From the NCBI RefSeq assembly GCF_021560035.1, contig NZ_CP074373.1, positions 244,001 through 308,000 on the forward strand: a stretch of 64,000 nt of DNA, written 5' to 3'. Below, in pieces: positions 35,810 to 44,684 of the stretch. The position numbers and the translations under genes were made by a program. Positions within the stretch are counted from its first letter, which is position 1, and each line of letters begins with the position of its first letter. The notes under the pieces are model-generated. The model had not been told where the DNA came from and did no database searches. It saw nothing but the letters and a program-made list of their open reading frames with translations. This DNA comes from Virgibacillus sp. NKC19-16. GTDB taxonomy: Bacteria > Bacillota > Bacilli > Bacillales > Amphibacillaceae.

Positions 35810-36583
35810 TTAGGATATAAATTCCTCCGTCGACTTATGCAATAAATCTTTAGCCGTTTTTTTATTTTCCTCCATATATTTCTTTACGATGTAATAGCCA
35901 ACACTATATCCTGCCATCTTGGGATAAAGACCTAGCCCGTATAATATACGCTGATGTCTCGGATCTGTTTGCTGGATGGTTTTATTTGGGATCACTAGTC
36001 TGTTCTGCATTTTTTCCAGCTGTTGATCTGTGTAATACGAGGTCCAGTCGGCTGTTAGTTTTTTCCCTAATCTTTCCCTTACTGCGTTTTCAGCTAGACC
36101 CTCCAAAATAATGGTGTCCAGTAATACGAAATCTTTCATGTTTTTCTGATAGTTGGATAATCGGCAAACATGGTGGTATTCATGGGTAAACAATGCTCTT
36201 ATTTCATCTTCTTCGTTATCCTCTGAAATAAATAAGAATAATTTATCGCTGAATGCCAATCCTGATTTTCCATTGGAGTCCCGCATTAATTTTTGGTTAT
36301 TTGTATCTGATGGAAAAAGAAAGATAGGTATATCCGGTCCGTCCCATTTTTCTTGGAGCTGCCGTTTCTCCTTATGTACCGTTTTCCATACGTTATTATT
36401 CTTTAATTTCTTTAGAAAATCTTCTGCGTTTTTGAAAGGAGAACGATACATACCATGCATTGTTAAGTATTCATAGATTTCGGAAGCTAAAACATTATCA
36501 AAGTAATCCACTAACTTTTCACATAGTTCGACTGGCTCATCATACAAATCCAGTAACCACTTATCTGTCCGAATAACGCCCAT
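35810..36583 (-). CDS. DUF2268-type putative zinc protease
   Basis: 257 residues from ATG 36583 (AGGGG 8 nt upstream). A zinc-protease HExxH-type site HEYHH lies in RALFTHEYHHVCRL and a downstream glutamate in ILEGLAENAV, as in the gluzincin-like DUF2268 proteins. No signal peptide. The physiological substrate is unknown. Confidence 0.8.
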   Translation of the reverse strand: MGVIRTDKWLLDLYDEPVELCEKLVDYFDNVLASEIYEYLTMHGMYRSPFKNAEDFLKKLKNNNVWKTVHKEKRQLQEKWDGPDIPIFLFPSDTNNQKLMRDSNGKSGLAFSDKLFLFISEDNEEDEIRALFTHEYHHVCRLSNYQKNMKDFVLLDTIILEGLAENAVRERLGKKLTADWTSYYTDQQLEKMQNRLVIPNKTIQQTDPRHQRILYGLGLYPKMAGYSVGYYIVKKYMEENKKTAKDLLHKSTEEFIS

Positions 36584-36731
36584 ATTAGCACCCCTAACTG
36601 CACATTTTCTAACTATGCTATGCGCGAACAACGAACGTTGCGCATCTTTTTTTATAATCAGGACAGATACCTTCGCAAAATTTTTCTATTGGAATAATAT
36701 ATAGTACGTTTCATTAGGAGGTGTTATCTAT

Positions 36732-36977
36732 ATGCCAATGCCATTATTCCCAAACAGACCACCGCACAGGCCACCAGGGCCTAGACCATCGCAGAGGCCT
36801 CAGGGGGGATCCAGACCACCTATAGATCCAGGAGGTTCCGCTAAATCAAACTTAATGTCCATGTTTCAAACAGATGATGGCAAATTAGATTTTGATAAGA
36901 TAACAGGTACTGGTAAACAGGTGATGGATCTATATAGTCAGGTGAGTCCTATGATCACAAAATTTATCAAAAGGTAG
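36732..36977 (+). CDS. YppG-like proline-rich protein
   Basis: 81 residues. A Pro/Arg/Gly-rich first half (MPMPLFPNRPPHRPPGPRP) and a second half ending SNLMSMFQTDDGKLDFDKI, QVSPMITKFIKR, the pattern of YppG-type spore-associated proteins in Bacillus. AGGAGG precedes the ATG. No enzymatic features. Confidence 0.75.
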   Translation: MPMPLFPNRPPHRPPGPRPSQRPQGGSRPPIDPGGSAKSNLMSMFQTDDGKLDFDKITGTGKQVMDLYSQVSPMITKFIKR

Positions 36978-37064
36978 GAGCAGCAAGGGGGATTATATAG
37001 GAATAGCGGAACAAATCCCTCCTGCCAACATAAGGTGTTATTGAATAAGGGAGGGGGCCCGAAT

Positions 37065-37775
37065 GTGGACACATATCTTGATTATTTGGCATTAATGGGT
37101 GTTGGTGGCGCACATCCTGGGGGACTGCAACTGACAAAGGAAATTCTATCAAAGGAAAATGTAGATCATACAACATCAATCCTTGACATTGGCTGCGGTA
37201 CAGGTCAGACCTCTGCGTACATTGCCGAACAGTATAAATGTAGTGTTACTTCTATAGATAGCAGCAAAGTAATGATAGATAAAGCAAGACAAAGATTTTT
37301 ATCCTTAGAATTACCTATTGAAGTGAAGCAGGGTAGCGTGGAGAATCTCCCTTTTGATACGGATTTCTTTGATATGGTCCTTTCAGAGTCGGTAATACAA
37401 TTTACAAATGGCACTTTGGCCATCCCGGAATTGAAAAGGATATTAAAGCCAAATGGCGTGTTACTGGCTATTGAAATGGTACTTGAAAAATCACTTCCGG
37501 AAAAAGACATGAAGTCCATCATTGATTTTTATGGTGTTTCTCCACTACGAACAGAAGCAGAATGGGTAAGTGCTTTTCAAAAAGGTGGTTTCAAGCAGAT
37601 TGGTGTAGAAAAATATGAAAAGAAATTTGATGGGGATGATGTGGAGAACGCCGCTGATTTCTCCCTGTCAGAAAACATAAAAGAAACTTACTTAACCATT
37701 CACGAACAGCATGAGCATTTATCCTATGTTTATAAAGATAGTTTAGGTTTTCGGATATTTCGATGCATGATATAG
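37065..37775 (+). CDS. SAM-dependent methyltransferase
   Basis: 236-residue class I methyltransferase. Motif I is ILDIGCGTGQTSAYIAEQ, the acidic residue binding the ribose lies in VTSIDSSKVMI, then VKQGSVENLPFDTDFFDMVLS. GTG 37065 has GGAGGG 8 nt upstream; the in-frame GTG 37035 has none. Substrate unknown. A GNAT gene follows 31 nt later and may be co-transcribed. Confidence 0.87.
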   Translation: MDTYLDYLALMGVGGAHPGGLQLTKEILSKENVDHTTSILDIGCGTGQTSAYIAEQYKCSVTSIDSSKVMIDKARQRFLSLELPIEVKQGSVENLPFDTDFFDMVLSESVIQFTNGTLAIPELKRILKPNGVLLAIEMVLEKSLPEKDMKSIIDFYGVSPLRTEAEWVSAFQKGGFKQIGVEKYEKKFDGDDVENAADFSLSENIKETYLTIHEQHEHLSYVYKDSLGFRIFRCMI

Positions 37776-37806
37776 GAATACAGTGCCTAAGGGGATGTAA
37801 TGGCAA

Positions 37807-38247
37807 ATGACAGTTAGAAAAGCCACTTCTCGTGAGTCGCAGGAAATACTTGGTCACGCTTTGGATGTATTAAAGGAATCAACCATGGGTCATGTTGAAC
37901 CAAGCTGGGAGAAAGCAATGCAAATGGTATCTCCGTTTTTGTTGAGCGGCGGATATTACCTTGTTTCTATTGAAAATAATGTCATTCAAGGATGGATCGG
38001 CGTTGGAAGCATAATGGATTATCATACGGGAGAAATGGTCGGGGTTATTCCGGAAGTTTATGTCTTGCCGCAATACCGTAAGCAGGGGATAGCGGAAGAG
38101 TTATGTGAGGGAGCATTCAAACAACTGAAATTAGAGGGATATAAGAAAGTACAGTTACATGTATATTCCGGGAATCATGTGAAACATTTGTATGAGAGGC
38201 TTGGTTTTCAGGAAGTTTCTTCACTTATGGAGAGAAATCTTGAATAG
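37807..38247 (+). CDS. GNAT-family N-acetyltransferase
   Basis: 146 residues, complete single GNAT domain. The acetyl-CoA loop VLPQYRKQGIAEELCEGAFKQ (about residues 86-106) and the C-terminal HVYSGNHVKHLYERLGFQEV are typical. Substrate unknown. It follows a methyltransferase gene closely and ends before a strong terminator. Confidence 0.87.
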   Translation: MTVRKATSRESQEILGHALDVLKESTMGHVEPSWEKAMQMVSPFLLSGGYYLVSIENNVIQGWIGVGSIMDYHTGEMVGVIPEVYVLPQYRKQGIAEELCEGAFKQLKLEGYKKVQLHVYSGNHVKHLYERLGFQEVSSLMERNLE

Positions 38248-38260
38248 CGATAAACGATGT

Positions 38261-38301
38261 AAAAACCGGTTTTCCAGCTTGTGTGGATCACCGGTTTTTT
38301 T
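38261..38301 (+). terminator. Terminator after the GNAT gene
   Basis: AAAAACCGGT (38261-38270) pairs with ACCGGTTTTTTT (38290-38301). Confidence 0.85.
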
Positions 38302-38302
38302 G

Positions 38303-38428
38303 GCAGACAGGAAAGTACAAAACTTTCCTGTCTGCATAAGTGCAACTAAGGCACTCGCCATAAAGACTTGCACTCCAAAGCATAAGGGTTTCTAAGAAAG
38401 CAAAGTACGCTTTCATAAGAATCCCTTT
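38303..38428. repeat. Three consecutive hairpins, REP-like or structured RNA element
   Basis: GCAGACAGGAAAGT/ACTTTCCTGTCTGC (38303-38335), AGTGCAA/TTGCACT (38339-38374) and an imperfect 18-20-nt pair AAGGGTTTCTAAGAAAGC/GCTTTCATAAGAATCCCTTT (38384-38428) follow each other without a gap. No coding potential. It looks like an interspersed repeat of Bacillaceae or a structured RNA; only one copy is in this window. Confidence 0.6.
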
Positions 38429-38459
38429 AACGTATGCCAAGTTTTCTAATGTATTACCG

Positions 38460-38894
38460 TCATTTGTCAATATCAATGAACTTTCTGCTTGCATTATTTA
38501 TAGGAGTAGTAATTTTTGACACTCCATCTTTATATGCAGCTGTTGTTTCTTTTTCGGAAATGGTAAACGGTAATGTGACGAAGCGTTCCATCCTTTGCTC
38601 GGACTGTTCTTTGTGCTGATGCTTCTCTCTATCATTGATTTCTTCATAGATTGTAGTATTTTGGACAGCTATTCGAATCTGGTTCCCTACAATTTCCAGT
38701 TCAATCTGATCACGTTTGATTCCAGGTAATTTCGCCTGAATAACAACATCGGATTTTGTTTCATACATATCTACATCAAATGATCTTCGACTAAACAGGG
38801 AATTGAAATTTCTAAAGGAATCATTAAGAAAGGAATCCATCCCTTTCATCAGACCGTCAAACGATGAATTATTATTGTATTTATTCGAACTCAT
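38460..38894 (-). CDS. Hsp20/alpha-crystallin family small heat-shock protein
   Basis: 144 residues from ATG 38894 (AGAGGTG upstream). The alpha-crystallin domain runs from DVDMYETKSDVVIQAKLPG to a beta-strand pair ending with AAYKDGVSKI, the family's C-terminal Gly-Val-Leu-like motif (here GVSKI). The N-terminal arm is Asn-rich. A molecular chaperone that binds unfolding proteins; some relatives act in spores (CotM/CotP-like). No CIRCE or CtsR site was recognised upstream. Confidence 0.87.
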   Translation of the reverse strand: MSSNKYNNNSSFDGLMKGMDSFLNDSFRNFNSLFSRRSFDVDMYETKSDVVIQAKLPGIKRDQIELEIVGNQIRIAVQNTTIYEEINDREKHQHKEQSEQRMERFVTLPFTISEKETTAAYKDGVSKITTPINNASRKFIDIDK

Positions 38895-39161
38895 TTTTTT
38901 CACCTCTTTTTCTATGATTACACTTATAACTTATGCAAAGGTCTGCTCGGCAAACACTATGAAAACGGAATTTTCCACCGCCTATTTTTATGATAAAGAA
39001 ACCAGGATTTTAGCCGATTTCCATCAATTCGACCTCCGGTATCCGATTTCTGGAAAAATGCGCGGTAGTTTTTCTTAATAGCCCATTCTGGCAAAAGTGA
39101 TTGGATGACCCACGCAGGTTATGATGTGCTGCATATTCTATTAGGGTTAGGAGGTGTTAAA

Positions 39162-39272
39162 ATGAGTGTAGGTGGATATGGCGCTGGTGGAGGATTTGCA
39201 TTGATTGTAGTCCTTTTCATCCTGCTAATCATCGTTGGTGCCGGCGGTTTTGCTGGTGGATACGGCTACTAA
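39162..39272 (+). CDS. YjcZ-family small Gly-rich membrane peptide, 36 residues
   Basis: MSVGGYGAGGGFALIV... with the hydrophobic core shared with the ORFs at 34948 and 35144 and a GYGY end. RBS AGGAGG lies 8 nt before ATG 39162. Third member of the family in the window and the only one on the plus strand. Confidence 0.85.
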   Translation: MSVGGYGAGGGFALIVVLFILLIIVGAGGFAGGYGY

Positions 39273-39522
39273 ATTTTGATTAGGATCAGGATATCAGTTT
39301 CCCTCCCGTAAACGTTTGTAAATTGCCGTTAAATAATAATTACCTCCTTTTATTTTATTATATATGACGGTAAGTGATATTACTGATTCCTCCTCTAAAA
39401 GGGCTGGCGAGATTACTCTTGTCAGTCTTTTTTTAATGGAGCAATAGGTTGTTTAAAAATGGGTGTTTTGACATACAAGATATAAACTGTGACGAAGCAG
39501 GAAATGGTTGGTGTATTCACCC

Positions 39523-39800
39523 GCTATGGAAATACACTACGCTTTCCGTGGGCGGCTGCCTGAGCCTCCTCGAGCTCCACTCTGCGGGGTCTCACTAGCC
39601 TTTAGCCCCCACAGGAGTCTCCGTGTATTTCCTACGCTAGCATTGGATTATTATATATTATTTTTAATAAACGAAACAGTTTCGTTGCTATCGCTAGTCC
39701 GACTACCCGGAACGATCCCGGACGGCGGAGAGTATTGCGCATAATGTTACATTCTATATTAACTGCGAAGGTTTAAAAGCAATAGAACTTACAAAAAGAT
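39523..39800. repeat. Dispersed repeat, short form (partner of 49131-49516)
   Basis: Shares the arms GCTA-GGAAA-ACA, the GCTTTCCG-GGGCGGCTG block, CTAGCATTGG, the CGAA-CAGTTTCGTTGCTATC block and a right arm CCCGGAACGATCCCGGACG with 49131-49516. It lacks an internal inverted module of about 110 bp present there. The ORFs inside are not genes. Confidence 0.8.
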
Positions 39801-39829
39801 CCAGAATTATAGGAGAAAAAATGAAAAGT

Positions 39830-39873
39830 TGTGACGTTTGTCACAGCTTATTTTCCCCTGTGTTGTTTACAAT
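39830..39873 (+). promoter_or_regulatory. Fnr-box promoter of the hemerythrin-nar operon
   Basis: TGTGA-CGTTTG-TCACA (39830-39845) matches the Bacillus Fnr box TGTGA-N6-TCAC(A/T). A -10-like TACAAT (39868-39873) starts 22 nt after it, placing the box at about -42, the class II activator position. The gene for a Bacillus-type Fnr is at 54402. Confidence 0.85.
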
Positions 39874-39929
39874 GAAAAGTAATACTAGGAATATCTACAT
39901 TTCAGGAAAAGAAGAGGAGTGAATGTTAC

Positions 39930-40346
39930 ATGTCAGGTCCAGGTTTGAAACATATAGATAGTCACTCTGCCATTCATGAAGCAGCGCTAAATGAGGCGGA
40001 AGAATTAAACGAAATTCTCGAGTTCCTTTTAAAGAACGGGCAGGAAGAAAAGGCATTGGAAACAGCTTATGTTGCCGTTGAACATTGGGAAACAAGAACA
40101 CTGCAACACGCGGACTCGGAAGAAGAAGGATTATATAAGGACTTGGTTGAGGAGTCACCGGAATTAAAAGATTCCATTATTGAGCTGACCCGCGATCATG
40201 ATCTTTTGCGAATGCTTGTTAAAGAAATTAAGGAGATATTGGATTCGGATGGATTTAGTGATGCGGTCCTGCAGCGGTTCCAGGCTTTAGTTCTTGTCGA
40301 TTTACTGCATAATCAAGAGGAAGAAAGAATTTTACCAAATCATTAA
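39930..40346 (+). CDS. Hemerythrin-like protein at the head of the nar operon
   Basis: 138 residues, all-helical. Di-iron-type ligands are suggested by HADSEEEGLY (H-x3-E), the RDHDLLRML histidine and HNQEEERIL (H-x3-E), arranged as in hemerythrin domains. First gene behind the Fnr-box promoter and followed closely by two unknown genes and narG, so it probably acts in nitrate respiration, perhaps as an O2, NO or iron sensor or scavenger; this is inference. Confidence 0.75.
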   Translation: MSGPGLKHIDSHSAIHEAALNEAEELNEILEFLLKNGQEEKALETAYVAVEHWETRTLQHADSEEEGLYKDLVEESPELKDSIIELTRDHDLLRMLVKEIKEILDSDGFSDAVLQRFQALVLVDLLHNQEEERILPNH

Positions 40347-40376
40347 TATAAAGTCATTCATAGGGAGGGATAGTCC

Positions 40377-40706
40377 ATGAATGAAGATAAACAGCACCGG
40401 AGAAGAAAGTCGTTAAGGGTGATATCGCCGGATCTTTATTGGTATATAACCGGTAAATTTGAAGAACTCCATAATGTTCATACGTATGATATTCAAGCAG
40501 ATGCAATCAAAGAGGAGACCGGGCTTCATATTCGATTAAAGTTTGGTGATCAATTTGCACATCAAGAAGAACAATTTTTTACATTTGAAGCAATAGAGGA
40601 GCAAAGTACCGAACTAGAGGGATTTGTGAAATCGACTGCGGATAAGTGTCAAGAAGTCATGGTTGCTGATTATTTCAAAATGATGAACCCTAAGTCAAAA
40701 GTTTAA
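40377..40706 (+). CDS. Unknown protein in the nar operon, 109 residues
   Basis: RBS GGGAGGG before the ATG; start RRRKSLRVISPDLYWYITGKFEEL. No recognised family; mixed alpha/beta composition without cysteine pairs. Position between the hemerythrin-like gene and narG with short gaps implies co-expression with nitrate reductase. Confidence 0.7.
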   Translation: MNEDKQHRRRKSLRVISPDLYWYITGKFEELHNVHTYDIQADAIKEETGLHIRLKFGDQFAHQEEQFFTFEAIEEQSTELEGFVKSTADKCQEVMVADYFKMMNPKSKV

Positions 40707-40721
40707 AAAGGAGGAATTCAA

Positions 40722-40994
40722 TTGTTTGGTTTTGAAGAGGATGCAGAATTTGTTCAGGACCGGGAAGATTTGATTTACGTATTACGAATGCGGTTTGGTG
40801 ATCTATCTCCAGGGATTATTGAATCCATTTACGAGATGAATGATCTTGATACATTGGAGCGGTTGATATTGGTTGCGGCAAATGCGCCGACGTTAAAGGT
40901 TTTCCTGGAAGAATTGGAAGAGGGAACAGGGACTTTTCGTATTCACGGAGAACGCTTTAATCCAATCGACTCAGGTGCCGGAGGGAGCGAATAA
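40722..40994 (+). CDS. Unknown acidic protein in the nar operon, 90 residues
   Basis: TTG start with AAGGAGG 7 nt upstream. Acidic, helical, ends just 3 nt before narG. FGFEEDAEFVQDREDLIYVLRM and LAPTLKVFLEELEEG-like helices suggest a small adaptor; no domain recognised. Co-transcription with narG is strongly implied by spacing. Confidence 0.7.
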   Translation: MFGFEEDAEFVQDREDLIYVLRMRFGDLSPGIIESIYEMNDLDTLERLILVAANAPTLKVFLEELEEGTGTFRIHGERFNPIDSGAGGSE

Positions 40995-40997
40995 CGA

Positions 40998-43900
40998 ATG
41001 GTGAAACGAACAAATAAATTATTGGACCAGCTAAAGCATTTGAAAAAAGGAAATCGGATTAATGATGGATTTACAGAGGAAAGTCCTCGTCCAAGGGATT
41101 CAGAAGATATTTACCGCCGCAGATGGCAATATGACAAAGTGGTACGATCTACACATGGGGTCAATTGCACCGGTTCCTGCAGCTGGAAAATTTACGTGAA
41201 AGACGGGATCATTACATCGGAAACACAGCAAACCGATTATCCGACAACTGGAGATGACTTCCCGGAATATGAACCACGTGGCTGTCCAAGGGGAGCGAGC
41301 TTTTCCTGGTATACATACAGCCCGGTTAGAGTGAAATATCCATATATCCGCGGTGACTTATATGAGATGTGGAAAGCAGAACGTGATGAAGGCTATGATC
41401 CTGTAGCTGCCTGGGAGAATATTGCGAGTGATCCGGTAAAACGGGATAAATATGTGAAATCTCGTGGTAAAGGGGGATTTATTCGTGCGGATTGGAAAGA
41501 AGTTTGCCAAATCATTGCCAGTGCATCCATTTACACCATTAAAGCGTATGGACCTGACCGTATTGTGGGTTTTAGTCCAATACCGGCAATGTCCATGGTG
41601 AGCTATGCGGCAGGGACACGTTTTCTTTCTTTAGTTGGAGGAACCATTTTAAGCTTCTATGATTGGTATGCTGACCTGCCACCAGCTTCACCACAAGTAT
41701 GGGGTGAACAAACGGATGTACCAGAAAGTGCTGATTGGTATAACTGCAAATACTTTATTATTTGGGGGACCAATTTGCCACAAACAAGGACGCCGGATGC
41801 ACATTTCATGGTAGAAGCAAGATATAACGGAACGAAAGTCGTTGGTGTCAGCCCGGATTATGCGGAATATGAGAAATTTGCCGACATCTGGATGCCGGCA
41901 AAAGCTGGAACAGATGCTGCACTGGCGATGGCGATGACGCATGTAATCCTGAAAGAATTTTATGTGAAGCAGCAAATACCTTATTTTATCGATTATGTTA
42001 AACGGTTCACGGACTTGCCTTTTCTCGTTACATTAAACGAGAGTGAGACGGACTGCCGATCTGATCGATTCCTGCGATCCTCAGATATCGAAGATACACA
42101 GGAACTTGGTGAGTGGAAGCCGCTTGTGTGGGACGTGAGTACGAATGAATTGGTTGCGCCAAATGGTACAGAAGGTTTCCGCTGGGACGGAGGGAATAAG
42201 TGGAATTTAAATCTGGAAAAAGAAGATGGAACAGAGATTGATCCAGAGTTAAGTTTCATTCATCAATCCGATGAAACAGCGATGGTGACTTTCCCGAATT
42301 TTGCTCAACAGAATGGCGACACCGTTAAACGTGGTGTGCCGGTAAAATATATAAATGATCATCATGGGAATGTGCTCAAGGTTACGACAGTGTATGATTT
42401 GATGATGGCCCATACAGGTGTAGGCAGAGACCTCCCGGGAGATTACCCATTAGATTATGATGATCCGAAGCCATTTACACCTGCATGGCAGGAAGGGATT
42501 ACAAGTGTTAATAAAAATCATGTCATCAAGATTGCCAAGGAATTTGCAGATAATGCTGCGCGGACAAATGGTAAATCGATGATAGCAATGGGGGGCGGAA
42601 CAAATCATTGGTACAATAGTGATCAAATTTACCGCGCTATTCTCAACCTGGTTTTATTGACAGGATCTCAAGGAGTCAATGGCGGTGGCTGGGCTCATTA
42701 CGTAGGCCAGGAAAAAGTTCGCCCGCTGGAAGGTTGGCAACAGGTTGCGTTTGCCGGAGACTGGATAAAACCGCCGCGTCATCAAAACGGAACATCCTGG
42801 TTCTATTTTGCAACAGATCAATTCCGGTATGAAGTGGATGTAAATGATGATCAGACTCAGTCCAGCTGGGGTAGTAAGTATAACAACATGCATCCAGCAG
42901 ATATCAACGCTATGTCAGCAAGACTCGGGTGGCTTCCTTCCTTCCCGCAGTTTACACAAAACTCCATTGACATGGTCAAGGATAGCAGGGAGCGCGGGGC
43001 AGATAGTGATCAGGAAATCATCGATGACGTTGTTAAGCAAATTAAGGACGGGAAAGTGGATTGGGCAATAGAAAATCCGGATGATCCAAAGAACTTCCCA
43101 AGAGTATTCTTCAATTGGCGTTCGAACTTACTTGGAGACAGCGGGAAAGGTCATGAATATTTCGCGAAGCATTTAATTGGCGGCGAAGATCAAGTTTTAA
43201 CAGATCCGGAAGATTCATGGCAGCCTGAGGTAGTAAACGCAGAAGGGAAAGCACCTGAAGGGAAAGTCGACCTTTTTGTCAGTGTTGACTTTCGGATGAC
43301 GAGTTCAGGATTGTTTTCAGATATTGTATTGCCTGCTGCAACATGGTACGAGAAATTCGATATAAGCAGTACCGATATGCATCCATTCGTCCATCCGTTT
43401 AATGCAGCTATTTCACCGCCATGGCAATCCAAAAGTGATTGGAATACATTCCGGGAGATTGCGAAGGTCTTCTCTGAGCTTGCAGAAGAACATCTGCCGC
43501 CGACAGAGGAGTTAATGATGACACCACTTGGTCATGATTCCACAGGACAGATTGCCCAACCGCTTGGAAAAATTAAGGATTGGCGCAAAGGTGAAGTTGA
43601 AGCAATTCCGGGGAAAACAATGCCGAACTTCCAAATCGTTAAACGCGATTACCCGAATGTGTACCAGCAAATGACGACAATTGGCCCTGAAATTAAAAAA
43701 GGCTATGGGGCAAAAGGCGTAAAAATAAAGGGTGAGGGTGTTTACAACGAATTAGAAAGCCGTCTTGGTTTATCAAAAAGAGATGGAATTGGCAAAGGAC
43801 ATCCTGATCTTTATACCGACAAACAGGCAATTGAGGCCATCCTATTAATGTCTGGAGCGACAAACGGGAAACGGGCTGTGGAAGGGTGGAAATCGCTGGA

Positions 43901-44684
43901 GGAAAAAACAGGTCAGAACCTATCTGATATTGCATCAGGTCGGGAAGAGGAAGCCTTCACCCTGGATGACTTAACTGCTCGTCCGCAGCATGCTATTTCA
44001 ACACCGGTATGGAGCGGCTTGGAGAAAGACAATCGGCGTTATTCACCATTTACCGTCAATACGGAATATAAACTTCCGTGGCATACGCTGACAGGGCGGC
44101 AGAGTTTTTATCTGGATCATGAGATGATGCTTGATTTCGGTGAAGGATTACCTTTATATTTACCGCCATTAAACCATGGACCATTCTTAGCGAATGAAAA
44201 AGGGGTCGCCAGCAACGGAGATTCGATTACGGTAAGGTATTTAACCCCACACCAAAAATGGGGCATTCATACCATGTTCACGGATACGACGGCAATGGCC
44301 CAGTTATTTAGAGGCTGGCAGACCGTTTGGATGAATGAAAAAGACGGTAATTCGATCGGACTTAAAGATAATGATTGGATTGAAGTTTATAACAGAAATG
44401 GCGTGATTTCGGCAAGAGTGGTACTAACATACCGAATTCCAAAAGGGTTGGCTTACATGCATCATGCCCAGGATCGAACGCTTGGTGTGCCGGGAACTGC
44501 AATCAATAAAAAACGCGGTGGTACACATAACAGTGTTACACGAATTTCTTTAAAACCGACGCATATGATCGGTGGTTATTCACAACTAAGCTATGGATTT
44601 AATTACTACGGTCCGACTGGTCATCAACGCGATACCGTCGCCGTGATACGAAAATTGAAGGAGGTAGATTGGCTTGAGAATTAA
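40998..44684 (+). CDS. narG: Respiratory nitrate reductase alpha subunit NarG
   Basis: Molybdopterin (bis-MGD) nitrate reductase catalytic subunit, 1228 residues, facing the cytoplasm. The FS0 iron-sulfur ligands are H53, C57, C61 and C96, with the same spacing as E. coli NarG (H50, C54, C58, C93). The molybdenum ligand aspartate lies in FYDWYADLPPASPQ. No Tat signal is present, as expected for the cytoplasmic enzyme. The narH start overlaps its last codons. The gene appears intact. Confidence 0.97.
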   Translation: MVKRTNKLLDQLKHLKKGNRINDGFTEESPRPRDSEDIYRRRWQYDKVVRSTHGVNCTGSCSWKIYVKDGIITSETQQTDYPTTGDDFPEYEPRGCPRGASFSWYTYSPVRVKYPYIRGDLYEMWKAERDEGYDPVAAWENIASDPVKRDKYVKSRGKGGFIRADWKEVCQIIASASIYTIKAYGPDRIVGFSPIPAMSMVSYAAGTRFLSLVGGTILSFYDWYADLPPASPQVWGEQTDVPESADWYNCKYFIIWGTNLPQTRTPDAHFMVEARYNGTKVVGVSPDYAEYEKFADIWMPAKAGTDAALAMAMTHVILKEFYVKQQIPYFIDYVKRFTDLPFLVTLNESETDCRSDRFLRSSDIEDTQELGEWKPLVWDVSTNELVAPNGTEGFRWDGGNKWNLNLEKEDGTEIDPELSFIHQSDETAMVTFPNFAQQNGDTVKRGVPVKYINDHHGNVLKVTTVYDLMMAHTGVGRDLPGDYPLDYDDPKPFTPAWQEGITSVNKNHVIKIAKEFADNAARTNGKSMIAMGGGTNHWYNSDQIYRAILNLVLLTGSQGVNGGGWAHYVGQEKVRPLEGWQQVAFAGDWIKPPRHQNGTSWFYFATDQFRYEVDVNDDQTQSSWGSKYNNMHPADINAMSARLGWLPSFPQFTQNSIDMVKDSRERGADSDQEIIDDVVKQIKDGKVDWAIENPDDPKNFPRVFFNWRSNLLGDSGKGHEYFAKHLIGGEDQVLTDPEDSWQPEVVNAEGKAPEGKVDLFVSVDFRMTSSGLFSDIVLPAATWYEKFDISSTDMHPFVHPFNAAISPPWQSKSDWNTFREIAKVFSELAEEHLPPTEELMMTPLGHDSTGQIAQPLGKIKDWRKGEVEAIPGKTMPNFQIVKRDYPNVYQQMTTIGPEIKKGYGAKGVKIKGEGVYNELESRLGLSKRDGIGKGHPDLYTDKQAIEAILLMSGATNGKRAVEGWKSLEEKTGQNLSDIASGREEEAFTLDDLTARPQHAISTPVWSGLEKDNRRYSPFTVNTEYKLPWHTLTGRQSFYLDHEMMLDFGEGLPLYLPPLNHGPFLANEKGVASNGDSITVRYLTPHQKWGIHTMFTDTTAMAQLFRGWQTVWMNEKDGNSIGLKDNDWIEVYNRNGVISARVVLTYRIPKGLAYMHHAQDRTLGVPGTAINKKRGGTHNSVTRISLKPTHMIGGYSQLSYGFNYYGPTGHQRDTVAVIRKLKEVDWLEN

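Noticed and set aside
39508-39744. ORF inside the repeat at 39523-39800
   Set aside because: It reads through a GC-rich repeat with no ribosome binding site; the repeat explains the openness.
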